A stretch of 64,000 nt of DNA from Nocardioides sp. Root122 (GCF_001425025.1 NZ_LMDE01000001.1:836376-900375), one strand, 5' to 3'. Positions 25,547 through 34,268 are shown, numbered from the stretch's first letter. The notes: a model not told the origin generated them from the letters alone. Translations and numbers: made by a program.

Positions 25547-27007
25547 ATGGACAACCTCACCGTCATCGTCCTCGCCGCAGGCGGCGGCACCCGGATGAAG
25601 TCGAAGACCATGAAGGTGCTGCACCCCATCGCCGGGCGCTCCATGATCGGCCACGTGCTGCGCGCCGTGCAGGCCGTCGAGCCCACCCGCGTGGTCGCGG
25701 TCGTCGGCCACCAGCGCGAGCAGGTCGGACCCCACATCACGGAGCTGCTGCCCGACGCGGTGCTGGCCGTGCAGGAGACGCAGGAGGGCACCGGGCACGC
25801 CGTACGGATCGCGCTGGAGGCGGCGGGCACGACCACCGGCACGGTGATCGTGGCCGCTGGCGACACCCCACTGCTGGAGGGCGAGTCGCTGCGGGCGTTC
25901 GCCGAGGAGCACGAGGCCGCCCAGCGTGCAGTGAGCATCCTGAGCGGGCGCGTGCCGAACCCGTTCGGCTACGGCCGCATCGTCCGCAACGCCGAGGGCG
26001 ACGTCGAGGCGATCGTGGAGGAGAAGGAGGCCACGCCCCAGCAGCAGGCGATCGACGAGATCAACTCCGGCATCCTGGCCTTCGACGCGGAGTTCCTCGT
26101 CTCGGCGCTGCCCCGGATCAGCAACGACAACGCCAAGGGCGAGTACTACCTCACCGACGCCGTGGGCCTGGCCCGCGAGGACGGCCTCACGGTCGGCGCG
26201 CACCTCATCGAGGACGTCGACCAGACCGAGGGCGCCAACGACCGTGCCCAGCTCGCCGAGCTCGGTCGCCGGCTCAACAGCCGCATCGTGACGCGCTGGA
26301 TGAAGGAGGGCGTCACGGTCATGGACCCGGCGACCACCTGGATCGAGGCCGACGTGGTCCTCGAGCCCGACGCGACGATCCTGCCCGGCACCCAGCTGCT
26401 CGGCGCGACCGTGGTCCGCGAGGACGCCGTCGTCGGCCCGGACACCACGCTCAAGGACTGCGAGGTCGGCGCCGGCGCCCGCGTCGTACGCACCCACGGC
26501 GAGCTCGCCGTCATCGGCGGGGGCGCGACGGTCGGCCCGTTCGCCTACCTCCGGCCGGGCACCCAGCTCGGCGCCGGCGGCAAGATCGGCACCTTCGTCG
26601 AGACCAAGAACGCCCAGATCGGCGACGGCGCCAAGGTGCCGCACCTGTCCTACGTCGGCGACGCCGAGATCGGTGAGGGCACCAACATCGGGGCCGGCAG
26701 CATCTTCGCCAACTACGACGGGGTGGCCAAGCACCGCACCGTCATCGGTCGCCACGCCAAGACCGGGTCGAACAACACCTTCGTCGCACCCGTCGCGGTG
26801 GGGGACGGCGCCGGCACCGCGGGGGGCACCGTCGTACGCCGCAACGTGCCGTCGGGCGCGCTGGCCGTCAGCTCCTCGCCGCAGCGCAACCTCGAGGGCT
26901 GGACCGAGTCGAGGCGCGCCGGCACGGCGCAGGCGGAGGCCGCGCGAACGGCGCGTGAACAGCAGGAGAAGGACTCCCCGGGATCTGGTCCGGGATCCGC
27001 TGGGTGA
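25547..27007 (+). CDS. glmU: Bifunctional UDP-GlcNAc pyrophosphorylase / GlcN-1-P acetyltransferase
   Basis: This 486-aa enzyme makes UDP-GlcNAc for peptidoglycan and other glycans. The N-terminal uridylyltransferase has LAAGGGTRMKSKTMKVLHP and AAGDTPLLEGESL. The C-terminal left-handed beta-helix acetyltransferase has FAYLRPGTQL, KIGTFVETKN, LSYVGDAEIG and NIGAGSIFANYDG. A 30-residue charged tail follows. prs comes next after about 100 bp, an order common in Actinobacteria. It supplies precursor for the polysaccharide genes downstream. Confidence 0.97.
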   Translation: MDNLTVIVLAAGGGTRMKSKTMKVLHPIAGRSMIGHVLRAVQAVEPTRVVAVVGHQREQVGPHITELLPDAVLAVQETQEGTGHAVRIALEAAGTTTGTVIVAAGDTPLLEGESLRAFAEEHEAAQRAVSILSGRVPNPFGYGRIVRNAEGDVEAIVEEKEATPQQQAIDEINSGILAFDAEFLVSALPRISNDNAKGEYYLTDAVGLAREDGLTVGAHLIEDVDQTEGANDRAQLAELGRRLNSRIVTRWMKEGVTVMDPATTWIEADVVLEPDATILPGTQLLGATVVREDAVVGPDTTLKDCEVGAGARVVRTHGELAVIGGGATVGPFAYLRPGTQLGAGGKIGTFVETKNAQIGDGAKVPHLSYVGDAEIGEGTNIGAGSIFANYDGVAKHRTVIGRHAKTGSNNTFVAPVAVGDGAGTAGGTVVRRNVPSGALAVSSSPQRNLEGWTESRRAGTAQAEAARTAREQQEKDSPGSGPGSAG

Positions 27008-27106
27008 CCCGGGGTTGGGGATGTCGGGTCGGTGGGTGAGAATCGTGCCAGCACCTCCGATCGAGCCACCCCCGAGGCTGACCAGCACAGCGAGGAGTCG
27101 CGCCGC

Positions 27107-28087
27107 GTGACCGGAATGAAGCGGACCACCGAGAAGAACCTGATGGTCTTCAGCGGACGGGCCTACCCCGAGCTCGCGGAGCAGGTCGCCGACCTCCTCG
27201 AGTGCGGCCTGGTCCCCCAGGACGCGCGGGCCTTCGCCAACGGCGAGCTCTACGTCCGCTACGAGGAGTCCGTGCGGGGGTGCGACGCCTTCGTGATCCA
27301 GAGCCACACCGCTCCGATCAACGAGTGGATCATGGAGCACCTGATCATGGTCGACGCGCTCAAGCGCGCCTCGGCCAAGCGGATCACCGTGGTCATGCCG
27401 TTCTACGGCTATGCCCGCCAGGACAAGAAGCACCGCGGTCGCGAGCCGATCTCGGCCCGCCTGATGGCTGACCTGTTCAAGACCGCGGGCGCCGACCGGC
27501 TGATCACCGTCGACCTGCACGCCGACCAGATCCAGGGCTTCTTCGACGGCCCCGTCGACCACCTGATGGCGCTGCCGATCCTCACCGACTACGTCAAGGA
27601 GAAGTACGGCGACCAGCAGCTCGCCGTCGTCTCCCCGGACGCCGGCCGGATCAAGGTCGCTGAGCGCTGGTCGGCCCGGCTCGGCGGCGTGCCCCTGGCG
27701 TTCATCCACAAGACACGCCGCATCGACGTGGCCAACGAGGTCGTCGCCAACCGCGTCGTGGGTGAGGTCGCCGGCAAGATCTGCATCCTGACCGACGACA
27801 TGATCGACACCGGCGGCACGATCGTGAAGGCCGCCGAGGCCTGCATGGCCGACGGCGCCGCCGGCGTGATCATCGCCGCGACCCACCCGATCCTGTCCGA
27901 CCCCGCCGTCGACCGGCTCAAGAACTCCTCCGCGATGGAGGTCGTGGTGACCAACACGCTGCCCGTCCCCGCCGACAAGCAGTTCGACAAGCTGACCACG
28001 CTCTCGATCGCCCCGCTCATCTCCCGCGCCATCCGCGAGGTCTTCGAGGACGGGTCCGTTACTTCGATGTTCGACGGCCACGCCTGA
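27107..28087 (+). CDS. prs: Ribose-phosphate pyrophosphokinase
   Basis: This 326-aa enzyme makes PRPP from ribose-5-phosphate and ATP for nucleotide, His and Trp synthesis. Motifs are FYGYARQDKKHRGREPISA, VDLHADQIQGFFDGPVDHL and the PRPP-binding ILTDDMIDTGGTI. I chose the GTG at 27107, 9 nt after a GAGGAG ribosome site; ATG at 27116 is possible. It converges with pepN across a structured element. Confidence 0.97.
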   Translation: MTGMKRTTEKNLMVFSGRAYPELAEQVADLLECGLVPQDARAFANGELYVRYEESVRGCDAFVIQSHTAPINEWIMEHLIMVDALKRASAKRITVVMPFYGYARQDKKHRGREPISARLMADLFKTAGADRLITVDLHADQIQGFFDGPVDHLMALPILTDYVKEKYGDQQLAVVSPDAGRIKVAERWSARLGGVPLAFIHKTRRIDVANEVVANRVVGEVAGKICILTDDMIDTGGTIVKAAEACMADGAAGVIIAATHPILSDPAVDRLKNSSAMEVVVTNTLPVPADKQFDKLTTLSIAPLISRAIREVFEDGSVTSMFDGHA

Positions 28088-28200
28088 TCAGCGCCGCCCG
28101 GCACGCACGCTGGCTGCGTTGTCGTCGGTCGACGGCCCGCTTCGCTCAAAGGCCGCCGTCCCTCCTCCGCCTTGCCATCGCACGCACCGGACGACGCTGA
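28088..28200 (-). ncRNA. Long imperfect stem with G-U wobbles in the pepN 3' region
   Basis: The arms 28088-28113 and 28175-28200 (26 nt each) are imperfect inverted repeats. On the minus strand the differences become G-U pairs: 19 Watson-Crick pairs, 6 wobbles and 1 mismatch, closing a 61-nt loop. On the plus strand the same positions are A-C mismatches, so the structure favours RNA from the pepN side. It may be a terminator, a structured 3' UTR or a mobile palindromic element. Confidence 0.6.
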
Positions 28201-28223
28201 TACGGCGTGGTACTGGGTGAGGG

Positions 28224-30632
28224 CTACAGCGTGCGGTCGAGGTCGTCGAGCGCGTCGTTCCAGGAGCGGGCCAGCACGGTGGGCACGTCGCCGGCCTCGA
28301 GCGCGGCGGCGACCGCGTCGCGAAGCTCGTGGCGTACGGCGATCGTGAGGGGCAGGCGGGGGAAGGCGTCGCCGATGACGTCGCCCATCGCCTGGCCCGA
28401 CCGGCGGGCCAGATCGAGGCCGTCGGTGACGTAGCGGGTGAGGTAGGGGCGGACCAGGTCGGCCTGCTCCCAGCCCCAGAAGCCCTCGCCCACCGCGTCG
28501 AACTCGTGGTTGCCCAGCTCGCCGCCCATCAGGCGCTCCCACATCTCGGCCTTGGCCTCGGCGGCGGGGACCGCGGCGCGCGCGCCCAGGGCCGCGTGGT
28601 GGCCCGACACCGACCGGTCACGGGCCTCCTCGGGCTCGATCCAGGACGGGTCGCCGAGCTCGGCGAGCCGGTGCACGGCGTTCCAGCGCACGGTGGGGTC
28701 GACGTCGTCACGGCCGAGCCAGTCGGCGAGGAACCCGGTGTCGGCGCTCAGGCGTGCCAGCACCCGGGAGGCACCCGGCGCGAGCGCGGCGTCGCCGCCT
28801 TCCACGGCACCGCGGGCGATGTCGGCGATCGCGGCGAGGTGACCGGCGACCTCGTCGGGCTGCGAGTGGCGGCGGGTGATCGTCTGCAGGTTGCGCATCA
28901 CGCCCTCGAAGACCAGCGGGTGGGTCTCGGGGCGCAGGTGGGTGTCGGCCAGCGCGACGAGGTCGGCGACCGGGATCACCTGCGACTCCGTCAGGTCGAT
29001 CGCCGTCCACCAGAGCATGGCGCGGGTCAGGTGCGACTCGACCGACGAGAGCCCGGCGGTGATCGCCTCCCACGACTGCTCGTCGGGGCGGACGACGGCA
29101 AAGGTCTCGTCGCCGGAGTTGGGCACGACGACCTTCCCGGCGAACTCCTCGAGCCGCACCGGCTCGTCGCCCAGGTGCACGTCGCGGGAGTCGAGCAGCC
29201 CCATCGAGGCGTCGTACGCCGACACGGTCAGGCGGTGCGACCGCGAACCCTCGCGGGTGAGCACCGGGACGTCGCCGTCACGGGTGACGACCAGGGTGTC
29301 GAAGCCGGTCGTGCGCAGCCAGGCCTGCGCCCAGGCGCGGACGTCGAGGTCGGTGGCCGCGTCGAGGGAGTCGAGGAAGTCGGCGAGGTCGGCGTTGCCG
29401 AAGGCGTGGGCGTTGAGGTGCTTGTTGACGCCTGCGATGAAGTCGTCCTCGCCCAGCCAGTGGCCGAGCTGGGCGAGCGCGGCGTTGCCCTTGGCGTAGG
29501 TGATCATGTCGAAGTTCGCGAAGGCGGTGTCGACGTCGACGATCTTGTCGGTGTCCTCCGCGATCGGGTGGGTCGAGCGACGGCGGTCGGCCCGGTAGCC
29601 GGTCGGCTTGCGGGTGATGGCGGCCGAGGTCCACGCGTCGGTGTAGCCGGCCGCCACGCCGGCGACGTCGAAGCCCATGAAGTCGGCGAACGACTCGTTG
29701 AGCCACGAGTCCTCCCACCACTTCATCGTGACGAGGTCGCCGAACCACATGTGCGCCATCTCGTGGGCGATGGTCGAGGCCATCCACTCGCGCTCGAGCT
29801 CGGTCGGCGTGCCCTGGGTGAGCGCCTGGTCGCGGAAGACCACGCAGCCGGGGAACTCCATCGCGCCCCAGTTGAGGCCGGGCGCGTAGACCTGCTGGTA
29901 GTCGGCGTAGGGGTACTCCGGGTCGAAGACGGTCGTGTAGTGCTGGAAGCAGGCGCTCGTGATCCGCTTGAGCTCCTCGGCGTCACGGCGCAGCTCCCGC
30001 TGCTGCGAGGCGCGCGCGTGCCAGCCGAAGGGCAGCGTGCCGCCCGGAGCCGGGGCGTAGGGCTCGTCCCACGTCACCGAGACCCACGGGCCGCCGACCA
30101 TCGTGAAGAGGTACGACGAGAAGGGCGGGGTGGTCTCGAAGGTCCAGGTGTCGCCCTCGCGGCCGCGCAGCGCGCCGTTGGCCAGCACGGTCCAGTGCGA
30201 GGGCGCCGTCACGCTGAGATCGAACGTGGACTTGATGTCGGGCTGGTCGAAGCAGGGGATCACCTTCTGGGTGATGTCCATCGACGTGTGCGCGCAGACG
30301 TAGCGCTCCCCGTCGGCAGGGTCGACGGTCACCGTCATCCCGTCGCCGTCGGTGACGTAGGGCATCCGGGCGGTGACCCGGACCTCGTTGGTCTCGCCGA
30401 GGTCGGTCAGCGCGATCCGCCCGTCGGCGTACGGCGCCGGGCGGCCGTCGAGCGTCACGTCGGTCCCGCCGTTGAGCTCGAGGAAGGTCGAGGCACCCGG
30501 TTGCGTGCAGCGGAACGAGATCGTCGCCTCCACGCCGAAGGACTCGGTCGAGGTGAGGTCGAGGTGGACCCGCGTGTGGACGTCGGTCAGCAGGACGGCG
30601 CGCTCGCGCGCCTCGGGGAGCTTCAGGGGCAC
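28224..30632 (-). CDS. pepN: Aminopeptidase N (M1 family)
   Basis: This 802-aa cytosolic zinc metallopeptidase removes N-terminal residues from peptides. The zinc and catalytic motif is TIAHEMAHMWFGDL followed by WEDSWLNESFADFMG, giving two His and the downstream Glu ligand. The substrate exopeptidase motif (GAMEFPG) is at about residue 250. The length is normal for the actinobacterial family. The start is GTG at 30632, with TAGGGT ending 6 nt before it. Confidence 0.95.
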   Translation of the reverse strand: MPLKLPEARERAVLLTDVHTRVHLDLTSTESFGVEATISFRCTQPGASTFLELNGGTDVTLDGRPAPYADGRIALTDLGETNEVRVTARMPYVTDGDGMTVTVDPADGERYVCAHTSMDITQKVIPCFDQPDIKSTFDLSVTAPSHWTVLANGALRGREGDTWTFETTPPFSSYLFTMVGGPWVSVTWDEPYAPAPGGTLPFGWHARASQQRELRRDAEELKRITSACFQHYTTVFDPEYPYADYQQVYAPGLNWGAMEFPGCVVFRDQALTQGTPTELEREWMASTIAHEMAHMWFGDLVTMKWWEDSWLNESFADFMGFDVAGVAAGYTDAWTSAAITRKPTGYRADRRRSTHPIAEDTDKIVDVDTAFANFDMITYAKGNAALAQLGHWLGEDDFIAGVNKHLNAHAFGNADLADFLDSLDAATDLDVRAWAQAWLRTTGFDTLVVTRDGDVPVLTREGSRSHRLTVSAYDASMGLLDSRDVHLGDEPVRLEEFAGKVVVPNSGDETFAVVRPDEQSWEAITAGLSSVESHLTRAMLWWTAIDLTESQVIPVADLVALADTHLRPETHPLVFEGVMRNLQTITRRHSQPDEVAGHLAAIADIARGAVEGGDAALAPGASRVLARLSADTGFLADWLGRDDVDPTVRWNAVHRLAELGDPSWIEPEEARDRSVSGHHAALGARAAVPAAEAKAEMWERLMGGELGNHEFDAVGEGFWGWEQADLVRPYLTRYVTDGLDLARRSGQAMGDVIGDAFPRLPLTIAVRHELRDAVAAALEAGDVPTVLARSWNDALDDLDRTL

Positions 30633-30638
30633 CGGGCC

Positions 30639-30644
30639 ACCCTA
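30639..30644 (-). promoter_or_regulatory. -10 box TAGGGT for leaderless pepN
   Basis: On the minus strand TAGGGT is followed by six bases and the GTG start. This is one base shorter than the other leaderless starts in the window. Confidence 0.55.
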
Positions 30645-30664
30645 GTGACGACGTCCACACCAGT

Positions 30665-30703
30665 TCGACCGCAATTCCTCGACCGCAGCTCCTCGACCGC
30701 AGC
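30665..30703. repeat. Tandem 14-bp repeats upstream of the L25 promoter
   Basis: TCGACCGCA(A/G)(T/C)TCC occurs twice in full and once truncated, directly head to tail, between the pepN start and the L25 promoter. It could be a multi-site operator. Confidence 0.6.
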
Positions 30704-30723
30704 TCGACGGGACACGGCGGGGA

Positions 30724-30753
30724 TTCGACCTGCACGGGACGCGGGACTAGAGT
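30724..30753 (+). promoter_or_regulatory. Promoter for the L25/Ctc gene
   Basis: TTCGAC (30724-30729) and TAGAGT (30748-30753) are spaced by 18 bp. The predicted start leaves a leader of about 165 nt before the coding region. Confidence 0.6.
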
Positions 30754-30828
30754 TCTCGGGTTGCCTCGGCGAGGGAGCCGGTCGGACGACCAGGACTCCG
30801 TGATCGACTGGGCCGGACCGCCTCACCG

Positions 30829-30856
30829 CGCCGCGCTCACGATCCGGAGCGCGGCG
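30829..30856 (+). promoter_or_regulatory. Stem-loop in the long L25 mRNA leader
   Basis: CGCCGCGCTC and GAGCGCGGCG pair perfectly over 10 bp with an 8-nt loop, in the middle of the 165-nt leader. It could serve autoregulation by the ribosomal protein, but I see no known leader family. Confidence 0.5.
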
Positions 30857-30926
30857 TTCGTCGTCTCCGGAGCGCCGGGCCCACGAACCCGATCACCGAC
30901 ACCACCCCCGACGTACGGAGAACACC

Positions 30927-31610
30927 ATGTCTGCACCCGAGAAGATCGCCGCCGAGCCCCGCACCGAGTTCGGCAAGGGCGCCGCGCGCCGCATCCGCCG
31001 CGAGGACAAGATCCCCGCCGTCATCTACGGGCACGGCAACGACCCGGTCCACGTGATCCTCCCCGGCCACCAGACGATGATGGCCCTCAAGCACGGTGGC
31101 GCCAACGCGCTCCTCGCGCTCGACGTGGACGGCACCGAGCAGCTCGCCCTGACCAAGGACGTCCAGGTCGACCCGATCCGCCGCGTCATCGAGCACGTCG
31201 ACTTCGTCGCCGTCAAGCGCGGCGAGAAGGTCACCGTCGACGTCCCGATCCACGTGGTGGGCGACGCGGTCTCCGAGACCCTCGTGGTCACCGAGAACGC
31301 GGTCGTCTCCGTCGAGGCCGAGGCCACCCACATCCCCGAGTTCTTCGAGGTCTCCGTCGAGGGCGCCGAGGCCGGCACCCAGATCCTCGCCAAGGACCTC
31401 GACCTCCCGTCGGGCACCACGCTGCTCGCCGACGAGGACCTCCTCATCGTCAACGTGACCGAGCAGATCTCCGCCGAGGCCCTCGAGGCCGAGCTGGAGG
31501 AGGCCGAGGCCGAGGCCGGCATCGAGCACGACGCCCCCGAGGCCGAGACCGAGGCTGCCGAGGGTGACGCCGCCGAGGGCGACGCCGCGGAGAGCACCGA
31601 CTCCGAGTGA
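30927..31610 (+). CDS. rplY: 50S ribosomal protein L25/general stress protein Ctc
   Basis: This 227-aa two-domain L25 (CTC type) binds 5S rRNA in the large subunit. The N-terminal RNA-binding domain (about residues 8-95) starts TEFGKGAARRIRREDKIPAV, and the C-terminal domain spans about 100-185. The last 40 residues are an acidic Glu/Ala tail (AEGDAAEGDAAES), common in Actinobacteria. pth follows, an arrangement seen widely. Confidence 0.96.
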   Translation: MSAPEKIAAEPRTEFGKGAARRIRREDKIPAVIYGHGNDPVHVILPGHQTMMALKHGGANALLALDVDGTEQLALTKDVQVDPIRRVIEHVDFVAVKRGEKVTVDVPIHVVGDAVSETLVVTENAVVSVEAEATHIPEFFEVSVEGAEAGTQILAKDLDLPSGTTLLADEDLLIVNVTEQISAEALEAELEEAEAEAGIEHDAPEAETEAAEGDAAEGDAAESTDSE

Positions 31611-31647
31611 CCCGCTGAGCGGGCACGTCGTGCCCGCCAGGACTGCC

Positions 31648-31722
31648 GACCGGGCGGTTCGTCCCCAGCGACGGGGACGAACCGCCCGGTCGCTGCACGT
31701 GACGGGGACGAAGCGCCCGGTC
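31648..31722 (+). terminator. 19-bp perfect hairpin with a third, competing arm
   Basis: The 19-nt arm at 31648-31666 (GACCGGGCGGTTCGTCCCC) pairs perfectly with 31673-31691 over a 6-nt loop, a strong terminator-like hairpin after the L25 gene. A second copy of the right arm with one mismatch lies at 31704-31722, so the left arm could pair with either. Confidence 0.7.
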
Positions 31723-31747
31723 ACCTCAGGATGGAAGGATGGACGCC

Positions 31748-32359
31748 GTGACTGACGCCCCCACCGCCTCGGACGTGTGGCTCGTGGTGGGCCTGGGCAA
31801 CCCCGGCCCGTCCTACGCCGGCCACCGGCACAACATCGGCTACCTCGTCACCGACGAGCTCGCCTCCCGGATGGGGTCTGCCCCCGGGAAGGTGCACTGG
31901 CGGGCCCACAAGTCCGGCCGCGCCGAGGTCGTCGAGGGCCGGCTCCCGATCGGCGGGCCACGCGTGGTGCTCGCCCGCGGCCGCGGCTACATGAACGAGT
32001 CGGGCGGCCCGGTGAAGGCGCTCGCCTCCTTCTACAAGGTCGCCCCCGACCACATCATCGCGATCCACGACGAGCTCGACATCGCCTTCGGCACGCTGCG
32101 GGTCAAGCTCGGTGGCGGCGACAACGGGCACAACGGGCTGAAGTCGATGCGGTCCTCGCTCGCCACCGGCGACTTCTACCGCGTCCGGGCCGGCATCGGG
32201 CGCCCGCCGGGGCGCCAGGACGTCGCGGACTTCGTGCTGTCCAACTACTCCACGGTCGAGCGCAAGGAGCTGCCGTTCCAGGTCTCCGACGCAGCCGACG
32301 CCGTCGAGTCGCTGATCACCGACGGGCTGGAGAAGACCCAGCAGCGCTTCAACTCCTGA
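31748..32359 (+). CDS. pth: Peptidyl-tRNA hydrolase
   Basis: This 203-aa enzyme frees tRNA from peptidyl-tRNA dropped by ribosomes. Family motifs are VVGLGNPGPSYAGHRHNIGY (with catalytic His), YMNESGGPV and HDELDIAFGTLRVKLGGGDNGHNGL. I chose the GTG at 31748 because the GGAAGG ribosome site lies 9 nt upstream. The ATG at 31739 would sit directly on that site. Confidence 0.95.
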   Translation: MTDAPTASDVWLVVGLGNPGPSYAGHRHNIGYLVTDELASRMGSAPGKVHWRAHKSGRAEVVEGRLPIGGPRVVLARGRGYMNESGGPVKALASFYKVAPDHIIAIHDELDIAFGTLRVKLGGGDNGHNGLKSMRSSLATGDFYRVRAGIGRPPGRQDVADFVLSNYSTVERKELPFQVSDAADAVESLITDGLEKTQQRFNS

Positions 32360-32382
32360 CAGCCCCAGGCCACGGCCTGTCA
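32357..32382 (+). terminator. Hairpin at the pth stop codon
   Basis: TGACAG and CTGTCA pair around an inner AGGCC/GGCCT palindrome. The left arm includes the pth stop codon. It separates housekeeping genes from the polysaccharide locus. Confidence 0.55.
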
Positions 32383-32462
32383 CTGTCACCGCCACTGTCG
32401 ATCTCGCTGGCATCCCTCCGTCTTCCCCTGTTTGGGCCATGAGGCCCGGCCCGGTCCCGGCC

Positions 32463-32468
32463 TAGCGT
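32463..32468 (+). promoter_or_regulatory. -10 box TAGCGT for the LCP-like gene
   Basis: TAGCGT lies 27 bp before the start codon. It is followed directly by a CGTCGG/CCGACG hairpin and a GAGGAGG ribosome site 5 nt before the ATG. A similar TAGCGT-plus-hairpin layout precedes acpS (60714). Confidence 0.55.
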
Positions 32469-32495
32469 CGGGAGCCCGACGGCGAGGAGGAGTCG

Positions 32496-33305
32496 ATGAC
32501 GCCACCGCAGACGGCCGGGTCGGGCACGCGGGACGCGACCGGCGTACGCGTCCCGGCGCCGCGCCACAGCTGGGACCCGCCCGCCGCCCCGCCGCCCCGC
32601 GCCCGGACCAGGCGCCGCCGGGTGCGCGAGGTCCTGGGCACGCTGATGGTCCTCTCGCTGATCCCGCTCGTGGCGCTGGTCGGCGTCAACCTCCACCTCG
32701 TCAACCGCCTCGACCGCATCGACGGTGCCTTCGACGGCCTCAGGGACCGTCCGGCGGCCGCGCCGGGGGAGACCATCCTGCTGGTCGGCACGCGGCCCGG
32801 TGGCCGCGCCGACGTGGGATGGCTGGACGGCCTGCAGTCGATCGAGTCGGTGATGCTCGTGGAGGTCGACCCCGACGGGGTGCGCGCCGACGTCAAGTCG
32901 CTGCCCCTGCTCGACGGCGTCGCGGCGTCTGCGCGGACCGGGCGACCTGCCCGCGCCGTCGAGGCCACCGAGTCGTGGGCGGGACGCCGGGTCGACCACA
33001 TGATCGCGATAGACTGGCGCACCTTCGCGGAGCTGGCCGCCGACAACGGCGTCTCCGCGACCTACGGCTACGGCTCCGGGACCACCGCCCAGCACGACTA
33101 CCTCCGCGAGGTGCTCGAGGGCACCCTGCACGCGGAGCTGCGCAAGCAGCCGCTGGACCTCTACCGTGCGCTCAGCACGGTCGCGCGCGGAGCCGCGGTG
33201 GACGACGAGTGGTCGCTGCTCGAGCTGGACCGGTTCGTGGTCCACCTGCGCGACCTGCGCTCGGCCGAGATCACCTTCTCGACTGCCCGTGCCGGGCAGC
33301 GCTGA
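32496..33305 (+). CDS. Divergent LytR-CpsA-Psr-like membrane protein
   Basis: This 269-aa protein has a Pro/Arg-rich cytosolic N-terminus, one membrane segment (about residues 48-68) and an extracytoplasmic domain. The domain follows the LCP pattern: ETILLVGTRPGGRADVGWLD, SVMLVEVDPDGVRADVKSLP, and VDHMIAIDWRTFAELA. LCP proteins attach glycan polymers to the wall, but the usual RxDT and SIPRDT arginines are replaced here, and the domain is short. It may be a non-catalytic relative or a regulator. It opens the polysaccharide locus. Confidence 0.68.
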   Translation: MTPPQTAGSGTRDATGVRVPAPRHSWDPPAAPPPRARTRRRRVREVLGTLMVLSLIPLVALVGVNLHLVNRLDRIDGAFDGLRDRPAAAPGETILLVGTRPGGRADVGWLDGLQSIESVMLVEVDPDGVRADVKSLPLLDGVAASARTGRPARAVEATESWAGRRVDHMIAIDWRTFAELAADNGVSATYGYGSGTTAQHDYLREVLEGTLHAELRKQPLDLYRALSTVARGAAVDDEWSLLELDRFVVHLRDLRSAEITFSTARAGQR

Positions 33306-33322
33306 GGACCACTCCCCAAAAT

Positions 33323-33402
33323 GGGCGAAAGCCCCCGTGCGCGGGCCGCCCCGGCCGCGCGGCTCCACAAGATCTGACAGTGCCAGCCGTTCGGCTCGGC
33401 AC
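33323..33402 (+). promoter_or_regulatory. Structured leader before the GT2 operon
   Basis: Three hairpins follow each other: GGGC-GAAA-GCCC with a GNRA tetraloop (33323-33334), a GC-rich stem at about 33340-33362, and GTGCCAGCC...GGCTCGGCAC (33380-33402). They lie between the LCP-like stop and the operon start at 33426. Part may terminate the first gene and part may be the operon leader. Confidence 0.5.
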
Positions 33403-33425
33403 TCGAACTTGGGGGAGTTGGAGAG

Positions 33426-34268
33426 ATGGCCGTTGCCAGCGTCATCATCCCGGCGCACAACGAGGCGGCCACGATCGGTCGCAACCTGCTCGCGCTGCGG
33501 CAGGGCACGCACGAGTCCGACCTCGACGTGGTCGTGGTCTGCAACGGCTGCACCGACCGGACGGCCGAGGTCGCCCGTCGCGCCGACCCCCTCGCCCGGG
33601 TGATCGAGATCCAGCAGCCCTCCAAGGCCGAGGCCGTCCGGGTCGGCAACACCGCCACCGACGTCTTCCCGCGGGTGCACCTCGACGCCGACATCGAGCT
33701 CTCGGGCGCCGCGGTGATGCAGCTCCTCGAGCCGATCACCCGCGACAACGTCCTGGCCACCGCGCCCCGGCGCGATGTCCCCAAGGCATCCTGCTCCCGC
33801 TGGGTCCGCTGGTACTACGACGTCTGGGAGGCACTGCCCCAGGTCGAGTCCGGCCTCTTCGGGCGTGGCGTGGTCGTCCTCTCCGAGCAGGCGCAGGCGC
33901 GGGTCGCCGCGCTGCCGCGGATGATGAGCGACGACCTCGGCATGTCCGACTCGTTCAGCGGCGACGAGCGCCGGGTCGTTCCCGGTGCCGTCGCCGTGAT
34001 CCACCCGCCGCGCACCCTGCGCGACCTGGTCCGCCGTCGGATCCGGATCGCGACCGGCAACACGCAGGCCGCCCAGCTCGGCGTACGCCGACCGGCCTCC
34101 CGCACCAGCACGCGCACCCTCCTGGGGCTCGCCGTCGGCCGACCGCGCCTCGCCCTGCGGCTGCCGGTCTTCCTCGGGGTCCACGTCGCCGCCCGCCTGG
34201 GCGCCCGGCAGGCGGTGCGCTCCGGAGACTTCACCACCTGGCAACGAGACGAAAGCTCACGCTCATGA
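33426..34268 (+). CDS. Family 2 glycosyltransferase
   Basis: This 280-aa GT-A fold enzyme adds a sugar from a nucleotide donor to a lipid-linked acceptor at the membrane. The N-terminus has ASVIIPAHNEAATIGRNLLAL, the metal site is HLDADIELSG, and basic helices lie at the C-terminus. It is the first gene of an eight-gene operon in which every gene overlaps the next. Confidence 0.88.
   Translation: MAVASVIIPAHNEAATIGRNLLALRQGTHESDLDVVVVCNGCTDRTAEVARRADPLARVIEIQQPSKAEAVRVGNTATDVFPRVHLDADIELSGAAVMQLLEPITRDNVLATAPRRDVPKASCSRWVRWYYDVWEALPQVESGLFGRGVVVLSEQAQARVAALPRMMSDDLGMSDSFSGDERRVVPGAVAVIHPPRTLRDLVRRRIRIATGNTQAAQLGVRRPASRTSTRTLLGLAVGRPRLALRLPVFLGVHVAARLGARQAVRSGDFTTWQRDESSRS

Noticed and set aside
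24863..28081. A 1072-codon minus-strand open frame opposite glmU and prs
   Set aside because: Only its last 193 codons (24863-25444) look like a protein. The rest mirrors glmU and prs, which are unmistakable on the plus strand.
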